This document shows positions 9,373 to 16,816 of a stretch of DNA of 64,000 nucleotides, piece by piece. Position 1 is the stretch's first letter; every line of letters starts with the position of its first letter. The notes under the pieces were generated by a model. The model saw only the letters and a list, made by a program, of their open reading frames with translations, was not told the DNA's origin and ran no database searches. Location of the stretch: positions 1,302,001 through 1,366,000 of the forward strand of contig NZ_CP044972.1 in NCBI RefSeq assembly GCF_010104355.1, written 5' to 3'. This DNA is from Hydrogenophaga sp. PBL-H3 (GTDB lineage Bacteria; Pseudomonadota; Gammaproteobacteria; Burkholderiales; Burkholderiaceae_C). The position numbers and the translations under genes are program-made.

Positions 9373-10200
9373 TCAGACGTTCCAGATGCGCGGCGGCGTG
9401 TGGCCCAGGCCCCAGGCTTCGGTCCTGAGGGTGGCCCAGACCTGCTGGAACAGCGCCATGAGCGGCTCCACCAGCGGTGCCACGGCGCGCACCACCAGCA
9501 TGCGCGGGTTGGGGCAGGTAGCCCCCACCTGAACGCCGTGCCCGCTGCCCAGCACCGCGCGCACCGTCTCCAGCAGGTGTTCGCGGCGTTCGCGCGTGAT
9601 CGGTGTGCCGCAGGCCAGCCAGAGCGTGCCCATGCACTTGTGCCCGCCCAGTCCCAAGGGTGATTCGAGCAGCCGTGTGTCGGCCGCGTCGATGCGCGAG
9701 CGCTCCAGCCAGAGGCCTGGAATTTCCAGGTGCTGCGTGAGGCTGCCCCGATCGAATGGCTGGTTGGCGTTGGGCAAACCAAGTGCGCACACGTCCCAGC
9801 CGATCATCTCGGCGCCGTCTGCCAGCGTGGCCGCCAGTGTGTTGTGCGCCAGGCAACCGGGGTAGGCGATGGCTTCCAGGGGCAGCCATTCGAGCCGGGC
9901 GCCTTCGTCCAGCGTGAGCGTCACCTGCTGTGTGGTGGCGGGTCCGTCGGACCGGTAAAAACGCGTGGCCCCGGGCGTTGCGAGCAGACCGTGGGACTGC
10001 GCTGCCGCGTGCACGTTGACTTCCAGCACGTCACCGCCCACCAGCCCACCCGGCGGATGAATGATGACGTTGTGGCAGATGCCGTCGCCCTCGGGGTAGA
10101 GGCTTTTGAAGATGCGCAGCGGGCCGGTGTGGCGGTGCTGCAGCACGGTGCGCTGGTGGTCGCGGCGGTAATGGAGGTCGAGTTGGGCGTGCCAGGGCAT
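9373..10200 (-). CDS. ureD: Urease accessory protein UreD (UreH)
   Basis: The 275-residue protein matches UreD throughout, with the motifs FKSLYPEGDGICHNVIIHPPGGLVGGD and TPGATRFYRS near the N-terminus. UreD binds the urease apoprotein and with UreF and UreG delivers nickel and CO2. In Burkholderiales ureD usually opens a ureDABCEFG operon; here the next gene on the same strand, 67 bases on, is the TPR/receiver protein and no urease subunit is in the window. Its position next to purine catabolism genes fits urea disposal if the rest of the urease genes lie elsewhere. Confidence 0.92.
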   Translation of the reverse strand: MPWHAQLDLHYRRDHQRTVLQHRHTGPLRIFKSLYPEGDGICHNVIIHPPGGLVGGDVLEVNVHAAAQSHGLLATPGATRFYRSDGPATTQQVTLTLDEGARLEWLPLEAIAYPGCLAHNTLAATLADGAEMIGWDVCALGLPNANQPFDRGSLTQHLEIPGLWLERSRIDAADTRLLESPLGLGGHKCMGTLWLACGTPITRERREHLLETVRAVLGSGHGVQVGATCPNPRMLVVRAVAPLVEPLMALFQQVWATLRTEAWGLGHTPPRIWNV

Positions 10201-10243
10201 GCTTTGAGTTTAGGGGCTTGGGTAGGGGGGATTTCTGGCTTGG

Positions 10244-10308
10244 ACCGCGCCCGCGAGCCTGAAGTGATGTTTGCTCGCCCATGACCGGAGCAGCCGGCGA
10301 AAACCAAC
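10244..10308. repeat. Flank repeat, copy 1, downstream of deaminase 1
   Basis: Two blocks here, 10244-10272 (ACCGCGCCCGCGAGC then TGAAGTGATGTT) and 10294-10308 (CCGGCGAAAACCAAC), recur at 13268-13336 in the same order, at the same distance and orientation relative to the second deaminase gene. The pair suggests either a duplicated gene-plus-flank segment or a dispersed element next to both genes. Confidence 0.7.
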
Positions 10309-10318
10309 CAGAGAAAAC

Positions 10319-10819
10319 CTACCGAGAAGCCCAGAAACCAAGATGCGGTTCACTCGCTTCCTCGATCAACACCGGCCCAATGCATTCGATCGGATGCGGT
10401 GACGCATGGAACACATCGCGACACGACAACGCCGCATCGCGCTGTGCCGCAACTTCACCGCGAAATACCCGCAGTCGCACCGCATCGATGCCGAACACCA
10501 CGCGCCCGATGTTGCTCCAGAAGATCGCGCCGGCACACATCACACACGGCTCGGCCGACGAGTACAGCGTGGCCCGCGCGAGCGTCTCGCGGTCCACCAC
10601 CGGACTCACCTGGCGTACCGCGTTGGTCTCGGCATGGCCGGTGCAGTCGCCTGTTTCGCTGGTGTTGCACCACGCCTCGGCGAGCACGCGACCGTCGTCG
10701 GCCACCACCACCGCGCCAAACGGCCGGTTGCCACGATCGCGCGCCACGCGCGACCAGGCAATGGCCTGGCGCATGTACAGGCCATCGCGTTCGTCGATGG
10801 GCGTTTGTGCGTCCTTCAC
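10319..10819 (-). CDS. Nucleoside/guanine deaminase-like protein 1
   Basis: This 166-residue member of the zinc cytidine-deaminase fold has the catalytic HAE at residues 62-64 and PCxxC at 91-95 (PCVMC). Relatives deaminate guanine, adenine in tRNA or free nucleobases; in this setting guanine to xanthine is the most likely reaction. It starts with GTG, and that codon overlaps the TGA of the upstream receptor gene (GTGA), so the two are probably translationally coupled and lie behind the minus-strand xanthine-I element. It is paralogous to the protein at 13339-13815; both end in EPHLGFW. Substrate is inferred from context. Confidence 0.85.
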   Translation of the reverse strand: MKDAQTPIDERDGLYMRQAIAWSRVARDRGNRPFGAVVVADDGRVLAEAWCNTSETGDCTGHAETNAVRQVSPVVDRETLARATLYSSAEPCVMCAGAIFWSNIGRVVFGIDAVRLRVFRGEVAAQRDAALSCRDVFHASPHPIECIGPVLIEEASEPHLGFWASR

Positions 10820-11844
10820 GCCTTCACCATTCTCTGGTTCGCTGCCGGCAGCATGGCGCGGTTGAACACGCCTTCCACGCCGGGGCGTGTCTTCAACCCG
10901 TACACGCTGACCACCTCGTCCACCTGTTCTTCGAGCGTGCGCTTGAGCACATCGCCCAGGCCATGGCCCTTGGTGTCGGCCGCGGCGATGTACTGCTGCG
11001 TGATGCGCCAGCGCTCCAGCTCCACCGTTTCATTCAGGATGGGCTCGCGCACCTTGGTGGAGGCAATCGCAGCGGCCGGGTCGACCATGCTCTCCAGAAT
11101 GGCCCGGTTGGTCGCGCGCAGGAAACCGGCCACGGCGGCCGGGTTCTGCGTGGTCATGGCGTTGCTCGCCAGGATGGCGTTGCCATAGAGGTTCACGCCA
11201 GCCTGCTGGTACTGCAGGATGGACAGGTCGTCGAGCTTCATGCGCGCGAACAGCGAGACGGCCGAGTCGTGGAAGTAGGTGGCGCCGTCCACGTCGCCGC
11301 GCACCACCACGTTGTCGCGCGAGGAAAAATCGGTGGTGGCCCACTGGAAATAGTCGTCTTTCACGCGCAGCTTGCGCGCCACCATGGGCCAGGCGCGGCG
11401 CGTGGATTCCACCGCTGCGGCGGCGATCTTCTTGCCCTCCAGGCTGCGCCAGTCGCTGGTGATCCCACGGTCCTTGCGACCAATGATCGCAAACGGTGCG
11501 CGGTTGTAGTACTGGTAGACCGCCTGCACCAAAGGCGTGCCGCTCTGGCTGGCCTGGAACTCGATCAGCGAGCTGATGTCGCCCAGACCCATCTGGTAGA
11601 CGCCGCTGGCGATGCGCGTGATGGACGCGACCGATCCCGCGCCCACATCGATGCTCACGTCCAGGCCTTCGTCCTTGTAGTAACCGCGCTGCTGCGCCAG
11701 AAAGAAGGGCGAGGTCTGGCCGGTGATGCGGAAATCCAGCGTGAACTTGATGGGGATGAGCTTGGGGGCCGACTGGCTCCACACGGTGGGCGCGCCCAGT
11801 GAGGCGAGGGCGGCGGAAGATGCGATGAAGAGGCGGCGTTGCAT
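10816..11844 (-). CDS. ABC transporter substrate-binding protein 1 (NMT1/SsuA type)
   Basis: The protein of 342 residues has a signal peptide (about residues 1-24) and the NMT1/THI5-like fold (FTLDFRITGQTSPFFLAQQRGYYKDEGLDV). It is a periplasmic receptor and a clear paralogue of the receptor at 15504-16535, with aligned segments such as TRIASGVYQMG/TRVASGTYDMG. No permease or ATPase follows it, so it may share the transporter at 13812-15434. The start at 11844 fits the signal peptide, and 66 bases upstream is a minus-strand RNA element matching the xanthine-I riboswitch. A purine such as xanthine or guanine is the likely ligand, by inference. Confidence 0.9.
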   Translation of the reverse strand: MQRRLFIASSAALASLGAPTVWSQSAPKLIPIKFTLDFRITGQTSPFFLAQQRGYYKDEGLDVSIDVGAGSVASITRIASGVYQMGLGDISSLIEFQASQSGTPLVQAVYQYYNRAPFAIIGRKDRGITSDWRSLEGKKIAAAAVESTRRAWPMVARKLRVKDDYFQWATTDFSSRDNVVVRGDVDGATYFHDSAVSLFARMKLDDLSILQYQQAGVNLYGNAILASNAMTTQNPAAVAGFLRATNRAILESMVDPAAAIASTKVREPILNETVELERWRITQQYIAAADTKGHGLGDVLKRTLEEQVDEVVSVYGLKTRPGVEGVFNRAMLPAANQRMVKA

Positions 11845-11877
11845 GGCGTGGCTCCAGAAAAAATGGGCTTGTTTCAA

Positions 11878-11903
11878 CCCCTTGGGCCGCTTGGCCACAG
11901 GGG
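11878..11903 (-). other. Hairpin between riboswitch and receptor gene
   Basis: In the leader of the minus-strand receptor gene an imperfect hairpin (five pairs, a two-base mismatch, four pairs, loop AAGC) lies just after the riboswitch. No T tract follows directly, so it is not a canonical terminator. It may be part of the expression platform. Confidence 0.4.
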
Positions 11904-11910
11904 ACGTACA

Positions 11911-11960
11911 AGAGCAATTTCCGGGCGGGTGACGGGGCATCCGCTGAACGCTTCTACTCT
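11911..11960 (-). promoter_or_regulatory. Xanthine-I (NMT1-motif) riboswitch, copy 1
   Basis: Read on the minus strand the element is AGAGTAGAAGCGTTCAG, a short GCGG/CCGC stem with a 12-base loop, then GGAAATTGCTCTTG. P1 forms from AGAGTAG and TTGCTCT (11954-11960 with 11911-11917). P2 forms from 11941-11944 and 11925-11928. The conserved internal-loop bases match my recollection of the xanthine-I class, which binds xanthine and urate and is found ahead of NMT1 transporters and purine-oxidation genes in Proteobacteria. It precedes the NMT1 receptor gene at 10816-11844. A covariance-model scan was not possible. Confidence 0.87.
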
Positions 11961-12049
11961 GCGAAGGGTCTGTACGCACGACGCATGCCAACCGGGATTC
12001 TCCAAAGCGGTGCGCCACCATGGCCTGCGTTTTGCTAGCATCCTTGCCC

Positions 12050-12097
12050 AGAGTAGAAGCGTTCAGTCCCGCGCCATGCGGGGCAGGAAATTGCTCT
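12050..12097 (+). promoter_or_regulatory. Xanthine-I (NMT1-motif) riboswitch, copy 2
   Basis: The plus-strand element shares the conserved bases of copy 1: AGAGTAGAAGCGTTCAG and, after the stem, GGAAATTGCTCTTG. P1 pairs 12050-12056 with 12091-12097. P2 pairs CCCGC (12068-12072) with GCGGG (12078-12082) around the loop GCCAT, extended by a G-C and a U-G pair. The two P2 stems differ in sequence and loop length while the internal loop is identical, as expected for selected RNA structure. It precedes the Rieske oxygenase start by 37 bases. Confidence 0.87.
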
Positions 12098-12111
12098 TGA
12101 GATTCCTCAAG
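12096..12111 (+). promoter_or_regulatory. Hairpin overlapping riboswitch P1
   Basis: CTTGAG (12096-12101) can pair with CTCAAG (12106-12111) around the loop ATTC. It shares its first two bases with the 3-prime strand of P1 in the riboswitch, so full formation of both is mutually exclusive at those pairs. The Shine-Dalgarno CAGGAG lies just beyond, at 12122-12127. This is a candidate expression platform. Confidence 0.45.
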
Positions 12112-12134
12112 CCATTTCATTCAGGAGCGCTTCC

Positions 12135-13154
12135 ATGCTGGTCACCCAACAGCCCGTCTTCCGCCGCTACTGGCACGCCGTCATGCCGCTGAGTCTGCTG
12201 GCCGACGGCCCCAAGCCTTTCACCCTGCTGGGTGAAAACATCGTTCTCTTTCTCGACGAACACGGCGAGCCCGCTGCGCTCAAGGACCGCTGTTGCCACC
12301 GCACCGCCAGACTCAGCAAAGGCTGGTGCAAGGACGGCAACATCCAGTGCGGCTACCACGGCTGGGTCTATAACCGCAGCGGCCGCGTGATCATGATTCC
12401 GCAGTACCCACCCGAGCGCGAAATTCCCAAGGACTACGGCACCACGGCCTACCACTGCACGGCGCGCTACGGTTATGCCTGGGTGGCCCTTGAAGACCCG
12501 GTGGCCGAGATCCCGGTGATTCCGGAATTCGAGGCCGAGGGCTGGCGCACCATCTTCCAGTTTTACGAAACGTGGAACACCAGCCCGGTGCGCGCGCTGG
12601 AAAACTCCTTCGACAACTCGCACTTCAGCTTCGTGCACCGCGCCACCTTTGGAGTGGCTGCGTCGCCGGCGCCGAGCAAGTACGAGCTGGTGGAGAACGA
12701 TGCGGGCTTCTACGCCGAGACGGTGATCGATGCGGCGAATCCGGAGCGCTTCCAGCGCATCAGCGGGGTGAAGGATGCGATCACGCAGCGGCACATGCGC
12801 AACGCGTATTACCAGCCGTTTTCACGCCGGCTTGATATTGAATATCCGAGCGGCATTCGCCACATCATCATCAACGCCTTCACGCCCATCGACGACGGTC
12901 GCATGCAATTGTGCCAATGGCTGTTCCGCAACGACACCGAAGCTGATTGCCCGGCGCAGATGCTGATCGATTTCGACGACGAGATCACGCGGGAAGACAA
13001 GGACATCCTGGAATCGACCGACCCGGATGCGGTGGTGGATTTGCGTCGACGTGGGGTTGAGTATTCGATGGACTCGGATCGGCCGGGGATCCTGATTCGT
13101 CGCAAGCTGATGGCGCTGTTGTCGTCCGCGGGTGAGGTGGAAGTTCATCGCTGA
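12135..13154 (+). CDS. Rieske non-haem iron oxygenase, HpxD-like
   Basis: The 339-residue oxygenase subunit has a Rieske cluster motif (Cys53-x-His55 and Cys72-x2-His75, CGYHGW) and a catalytic domain with the mononuclear iron ligands His163 and His168 in ENSFDNSHFSFVH. Size and layout match the alpha subunit of Klebsiella HpxDE, where a Rieske oxygenase and a reductase oxidise hypoxanthine/xanthine instead of xanthine dehydrogenase. The gene lies directly behind a xanthine-I riboswitch and has a good ribosome site (CAGGAG, seven bases before ATG). No reductase gene is nearby, so electrons must come from a protein encoded elsewhere. The substrate is inferred. Confidence 0.85.
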   Translation: MLVTQQPVFRRYWHAVMPLSLLADGPKPFTLLGENIVLFLDEHGEPAALKDRCCHRTARLSKGWCKDGNIQCGYHGWVYNRSGRVIMIPQYPPEREIPKDYGTTAYHCTARYGYAWVALEDPVAEIPVIPEFEAEGWRTIFQFYETWNTSPVRALENSFDNSHFSFVHRATFGVAASPAPSKYELVENDAGFYAETVIDAANPERFQRISGVKDAITQRHMRNAYYQPFSRRLDIEYPSGIRHIIINAFTPIDDGRMQLCQWLFRNDTEADCPAQMLIDFDDEITREDKDILESTDPDAVVDLRRRGVEYSMDSDRPGILIRRKLMALLSSAGEVEVHR

Positions 13155-13183
13155 TCGTTGCGCTGCACGCCTGCATTTCGTGG

Positions 13184-13282
13184 GCTCGCGGACGCGGTGT
13201 GCGCTGCTCCGCGGCTGTCCCCCGGCGGCTGGTGCCGCCTCCTCCTTGATGCCGCTGCGCAGCGCACACCGCGCCCGCGAGC
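13184..13282. repeat. Long inverted repeat between convergent genes
   Basis: Arms 13184-13207 and 13259-13282 are complementary at 23 of 24 positions, separated by 51 GC-rich bases. The element lies between the convergent Rieske and deaminase 2 genes. It may act as a two-way terminator or be a mobile intergenic repeat; no T tract is present. Confidence 0.75.
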
Positions 13283-13336
13283 TGAAGTGATGTTGGAGTG
13301 AGCCTTGACGAGCGACCGGACTCACCGGCGAAAACA
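13268..13336. repeat. Flank repeat, copy 2, downstream of deaminase 2
   Basis: The blocks ACCGCGCCCGCGAGC-TGAAGTGATGTT (from 13268) and CCGGCGAAAACAAC (13325-13336 and adjoining bases) match the blocks at 10244-10308, again just downstream of a deaminase stop codon. The first block overlaps the right arm of the inverted repeat here. Confidence 0.7.
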
Positions 13337-13338
13337 AC

Positions 13339-13815
13339 TCAGCGCAAAGACCAAAACCCGAGATGCGGCTCCAACATCTCAGCCTCCAAAGAAGCCACAG
13401 GCCCAATGACCTCAACCACCTTCTGCCCCCGAGCCAACACCTCACGACAAGGCAAGGACAGAGTGGGGTTTTCTTCGTGGCTGCCGGTGAGCGCGAGCAG
13501 GACTTCTTCACTGGCCCCGTACACCACCCGCCCGATGTTGGCCCAGTAAATCGTGCCGGTGCACATGGCACACGGCTCGAAAGTGGTCACCAAGGTGCAA
13601 CGCGCCAGGTACTCACCCGGCCAGTTGCCCGCCGCCGTGCGCGCGAGCGTCGACTCCGCGTGGTTCACCGTGTCGATGTTGCCCTGCTCGGCCAGCACCG
13701 TCTCACCATCGGGCGCGACCAGCAAGGCACCGAACGGATGGCGTCCCATGCTCGCCGCGCGCCGTGCCACCTCGTTGGCGCGGCGCAGGTGTTTGGCGAC
13801 CTGGTCCGCGTTCAT
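13339..13815 (-). CDS. Nucleoside/guanine deaminase-like protein 2
   Basis: This 158-residue deaminase has HAE at residues 52-54 and PCAMC at 81-85, the zinc-binding and catalytic residues of the cytidine-deaminase fold. It resembles deaminase 1 along its length and ends LEPHLGFW like it. The start at 13815 overlaps the stop of the ABC permease (ATGA), which places it as the last gene of the ATPase-permease-deaminase unit. Guanine deamination to xanthine is the likely role by context. Having two copies may mean different substrates (for example guanine and an amino- or methylpurine), which the sequence cannot decide. Confidence 0.85.
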   Translation of the reverse strand: MNADQVAKHLRRANEVARRAASMGRHPFGALLVAPDGETVLAEQGNIDTVNHAESTLARTAAGNWPGEYLARCTLVTTFEPCAMCTGTIYWANIGRVVYGASEEVLLALTGSHEENPTLSLPCREVLARGQKVVEVIGPVASLEAEMLEPHLGFWSLR

Positions 13816-14585
13816 GCGTTCTGCGAACCCCGGTGTGCCCAGCCCGTGGTGTGTTTTTCGATCCAGCTGAACAGCTCGTACATCACCATCGCCATCGCAC
13901 CCACCACCAGCAGACCACTGAAGGCCAGACCCATCTGCATGGACGATCCGGCCGAGATCAACAGGTAGCCGATGCCTTCGTTGGAGGCCGTCATCTCCGA
14001 CACCGTGGTGCCCACAAACGCCAGCGTGATCGCGACCTTGAGCGAGCCGAAGAAGTAGGGCATGGAGCGCGGCAGGCCAACCTTGGTCAGCACGTCCCAG
14101 CGCTTGGCACCCAGCACGCGCAACACGTCTTCCAGCTCGGGCTCCAGTGTGGCCAGACCCGTGGCGATGTTCACCATGATCGGGAAGAAGCTGATGAGAA
14201 ACGCCGTGAGGATGGCCGGGCCCACGCCGATGCCGAACCACACCACCAGGATCGGCACAAACGCCGCCTTGGGCAGGGCGTTGAAGGCCGTCATGAGCGG
14301 GTAGACCGCCGCATAGGCCAGGCGCGAGCTGCCGATGAGAAAGCCCAGCAACACGCCCACCACGATGGCAATGCCGAAGCCGGCCATGGTCACCCAGTAG
14401 GTGCGCCAGGCATGACCCAGGATGGTGGTCTTGTGCTCCACGGTCTGTTCCCAGATGCGCGAGGGGCTGGGAAAGATGAATTCGGAGACCCCGAAACCGC
14501 TGGTGATGACTTCCCAGATGACGACGATGGCCAGCAGCAGCAAAAACGGCGACCAGCGCTCCATCTGTTTCTTGTTCAGGCTCAT
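13812..14585 (-). CDS. ABC transporter permease (SsuC/TauC type)
   Basis: The 257-residue inner-membrane protein has about six membrane segments and the ABC-permease EAA-like loop in the second half (LEPELEDVLRVLGAKRWDVLTKVGLP). It is the only permease in this region and could serve both NMT1-type receptors. Its stop codon overlaps the deaminase 2 start, and it follows the ATPase gene by 12 bases. Family members import sulfonates, pyrimidine precursors or nucleobase-like compounds; here a purine is inferred. Confidence 0.92.
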   Translation of the reverse strand: MSLNKKQMERWSPFLLLLAIVVIWEVITSGFGVSEFIFPSPSRIWEQTVEHKTTILGHAWRTYWVTMAGFGIAIVVGVLLGFLIGSSRLAYAAVYPLMTAFNALPKAAFVPILVVWFGIGVGPAILTAFLISFFPIMVNIATGLATLEPELEDVLRVLGAKRWDVLTKVGLPRSMPYFFGSLKVAITLAFVGTTVSEMTASNEGIGYLLISAGSSMQMGLAFSGLLVVGAMAMVMYELFSWIEKHTTGWAHRGSQNA

Positions 14586-14597
14586 GGTGTGGCTCCG

Positions 14598-15434
<837 letters not shown>

Positions 15435-15446
15435 GAAAAATTCCTG

Positions 15447-15479
15447 AAAAAAAGGCCAGCCGCCGTGGGGTGGCTGGCC
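15447..15479 (-). terminator. Intra-operon terminator between receptor 2 and ATPase genes
   Basis: Read on the minus strand, an eight-pair stem (GGCCAGCC with GGCTGGCC, ten-base loop) is followed by seven T. It lies between the stop of the receptor gene and the ATPase start. Partial termination here would give more receptor than ATPase and permease. Confidence 0.85.
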
Positions 15480-15503
15480 TGGGCCAGAGGTGCCGGGCCA
15501 GCC

Positions 15504-16535
15504 TTACTTCTTGATGGGTGGCAGCACGTTGAGGTCGGCGGCGGCCGGCATCATGGAGCCGTTCCAGATGGCGGTCGGGTCGATGCGGGTCTTGGTGGCG
15601 TAGGCGTCAGACACCTGCGAGGCCATCAGGCTCATGCGGCCGGGGTTGATGAGGCCGAAACCTTCCTTGCGCGCGTCGGGGCTGGCCACCACCGAGTCGA
15701 TGGCGAGTTGCAGGCGGCGGGTCTCCAGTGGCACGTTGATGATGCCGTCGCGCGCCTTCACGCTCTCGATGCTGGCAGCCGGGTTGGCCATGACCTCCTT
15801 GGCGCCCTTGGCGAACGCCGTGAGGAAGGCTTTCACGGCAGCCGGGTTCTCCTTGATCATCTTGGGGCTGGCGATGATGGCGTTGCCGTACAGCTTCACG
15901 CCGTAGTCCGCGTAGGGCAGGATGATCACGTCTTCGGCCTTCACGCCACGCGCTTCCAGGTTGAGCAGCGAGGTGAACGAGAAGCCGGTGATGGCGTCGA
16001 TGTCGCCGCGCACCAGCATGGTTTCACGCAGCGGTGGATCCATCGAGGTCCAGGCCACGTTGCTCACGCTGTTGGCCTTCTGGAAAATCGGGAATGCCTT
16101 GCGGCCAGCGTCGAACACCGGGGCGCCGAGTTTCTTTCCGCTCAGGTCGGCCGGCTTGGCGATGCCGCTCTTCTTGAGTGCGAGCACGGCGGCTGGCGTG
16201 TTGTTGTAGACCATCATCACGGCCACCGGCTTGTTGGGGGCGTCCGGGTTGTTGGCGTGGAACTCCATGAGTGCGGCCATGTCGGCAAAGCCCATGTCGT
16301 AGGTGCCCGAGGCCACGCGGGTGACAGTGCCGCCCGAGCCGTTGCCGGAGTCGATCGTCACGTCCAGACCGGCGGCCTTGAAGTAACCCTTGGCGGCCGG
16401 CTGCAGGAACAGCGCGGCCGGGCCTTCGAAGCGCCAGTCGAGCTGGAATTTCACGGCGGTCTGGGCCTGGGCGGTTCCCATGGCGGCCAGGGTGGCCAGG
16501 GCGGCGGCGGTCTGGAGGAAATGGCGTTTGTTCAT
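15504..16535 (-). CDS. ABC transporter substrate-binding protein 2 (NMT1/SsuA type)
   Basis: The periplasmic receptor has 343 residues, with a signal peptide (MNKRHFLQTAAALATLAAMGTAQAQ) and the NMT1 fold (KFQLDWRFEGPAALFLQPAAKGYF). The start at 16535 is supported by CAGGAG just upstream and by the signal peptide; a longer frame to 16607 is unlikely. It is a paralogue of the receptor at 10816-11844 and heads the receptor-ATPase-permease-deaminase unit. Its promoter region has a TGTATACA palindrome at 16671-16678 but no xanthine-I element, so the two receptors appear to be controlled differently. The ligand is probably a purine or ureide. Confidence 0.92.
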   Translation of the reverse strand: MNKRHFLQTAAALATLAAMGTAQAQTAVKFQLDWRFEGPAALFLQPAAKGYFKAAGLDVTIDSGNGSGGTVTRVASGTYDMGFADMAALMEFHANNPDAPNKPVAVMMVYNNTPAAVLALKKSGIAKPADLSGKKLGAPVFDAGRKAFPIFQKANSVSNVAWTSMDPPLRETMLVRGDIDAITGFSFTSLLNLEARGVKAEDVIILPYADYGVKLYGNAIIASPKMIKENPAAVKAFLTAFAKGAKEVMANPAASIESVKARDGIINVPLETRRLQLAIDSVVASPDARKEGFGLINPGRMSLMASQVSDAYATKTRIDPTAIWNGSMMPAAADLNVLPPIKK

Positions 16536-16670
16536 GGGTTCTCCTGAGGGGTGAAGGGTTGCAAGGGTCCGTGGATGGAGCGCCCGGGCATGGTTGTTCA
16601 TCAGCAATAAGGGTGCCAGCCGTGCTTACCCTTGGAAACAGATGCCGGGGAGCCGTTTGAACACAGAATG

Positions 16671-16678
16671 TGTATACA
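16671..16678. promoter_or_regulatory. TGTATACA operator upstream of receptor 2
   Basis: A perfect eight-base palindrome lies between the permease terminator and the minus-strand receptor gene. The same sequence recurs ahead of other purine genes in this window and is the likely site of the GntR regulator at 24924-25589. Confidence 0.65.
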
Positions 16679-16773
16679 GATTCTGGTTTCGCAGGCTGCC
16701 TGCGTCTACATGGGTAACCCTGAATGGTGCGCACCGGTTTGGTGTGCACCATGATGAGGCATCGCTGCCCATG

Positions 16774-16794
16774 AAAAAGGCCCCGATCGGGGCC
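16774..16794 (-). terminator. Terminator of the xanthine/urate permease gene
   Basis: GGCCCCGA/TCGGGGCC forms a perfect 16-base palindrome (16779-16794), followed on the minus strand by five T. It lies 23 bases beyond the permease stop codon and separates it from the receptor 2 unit. Confidence 0.85.
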
Positions 16795-16816
16795 TGGTGG
16801 GATGTGCTGGCGACGG

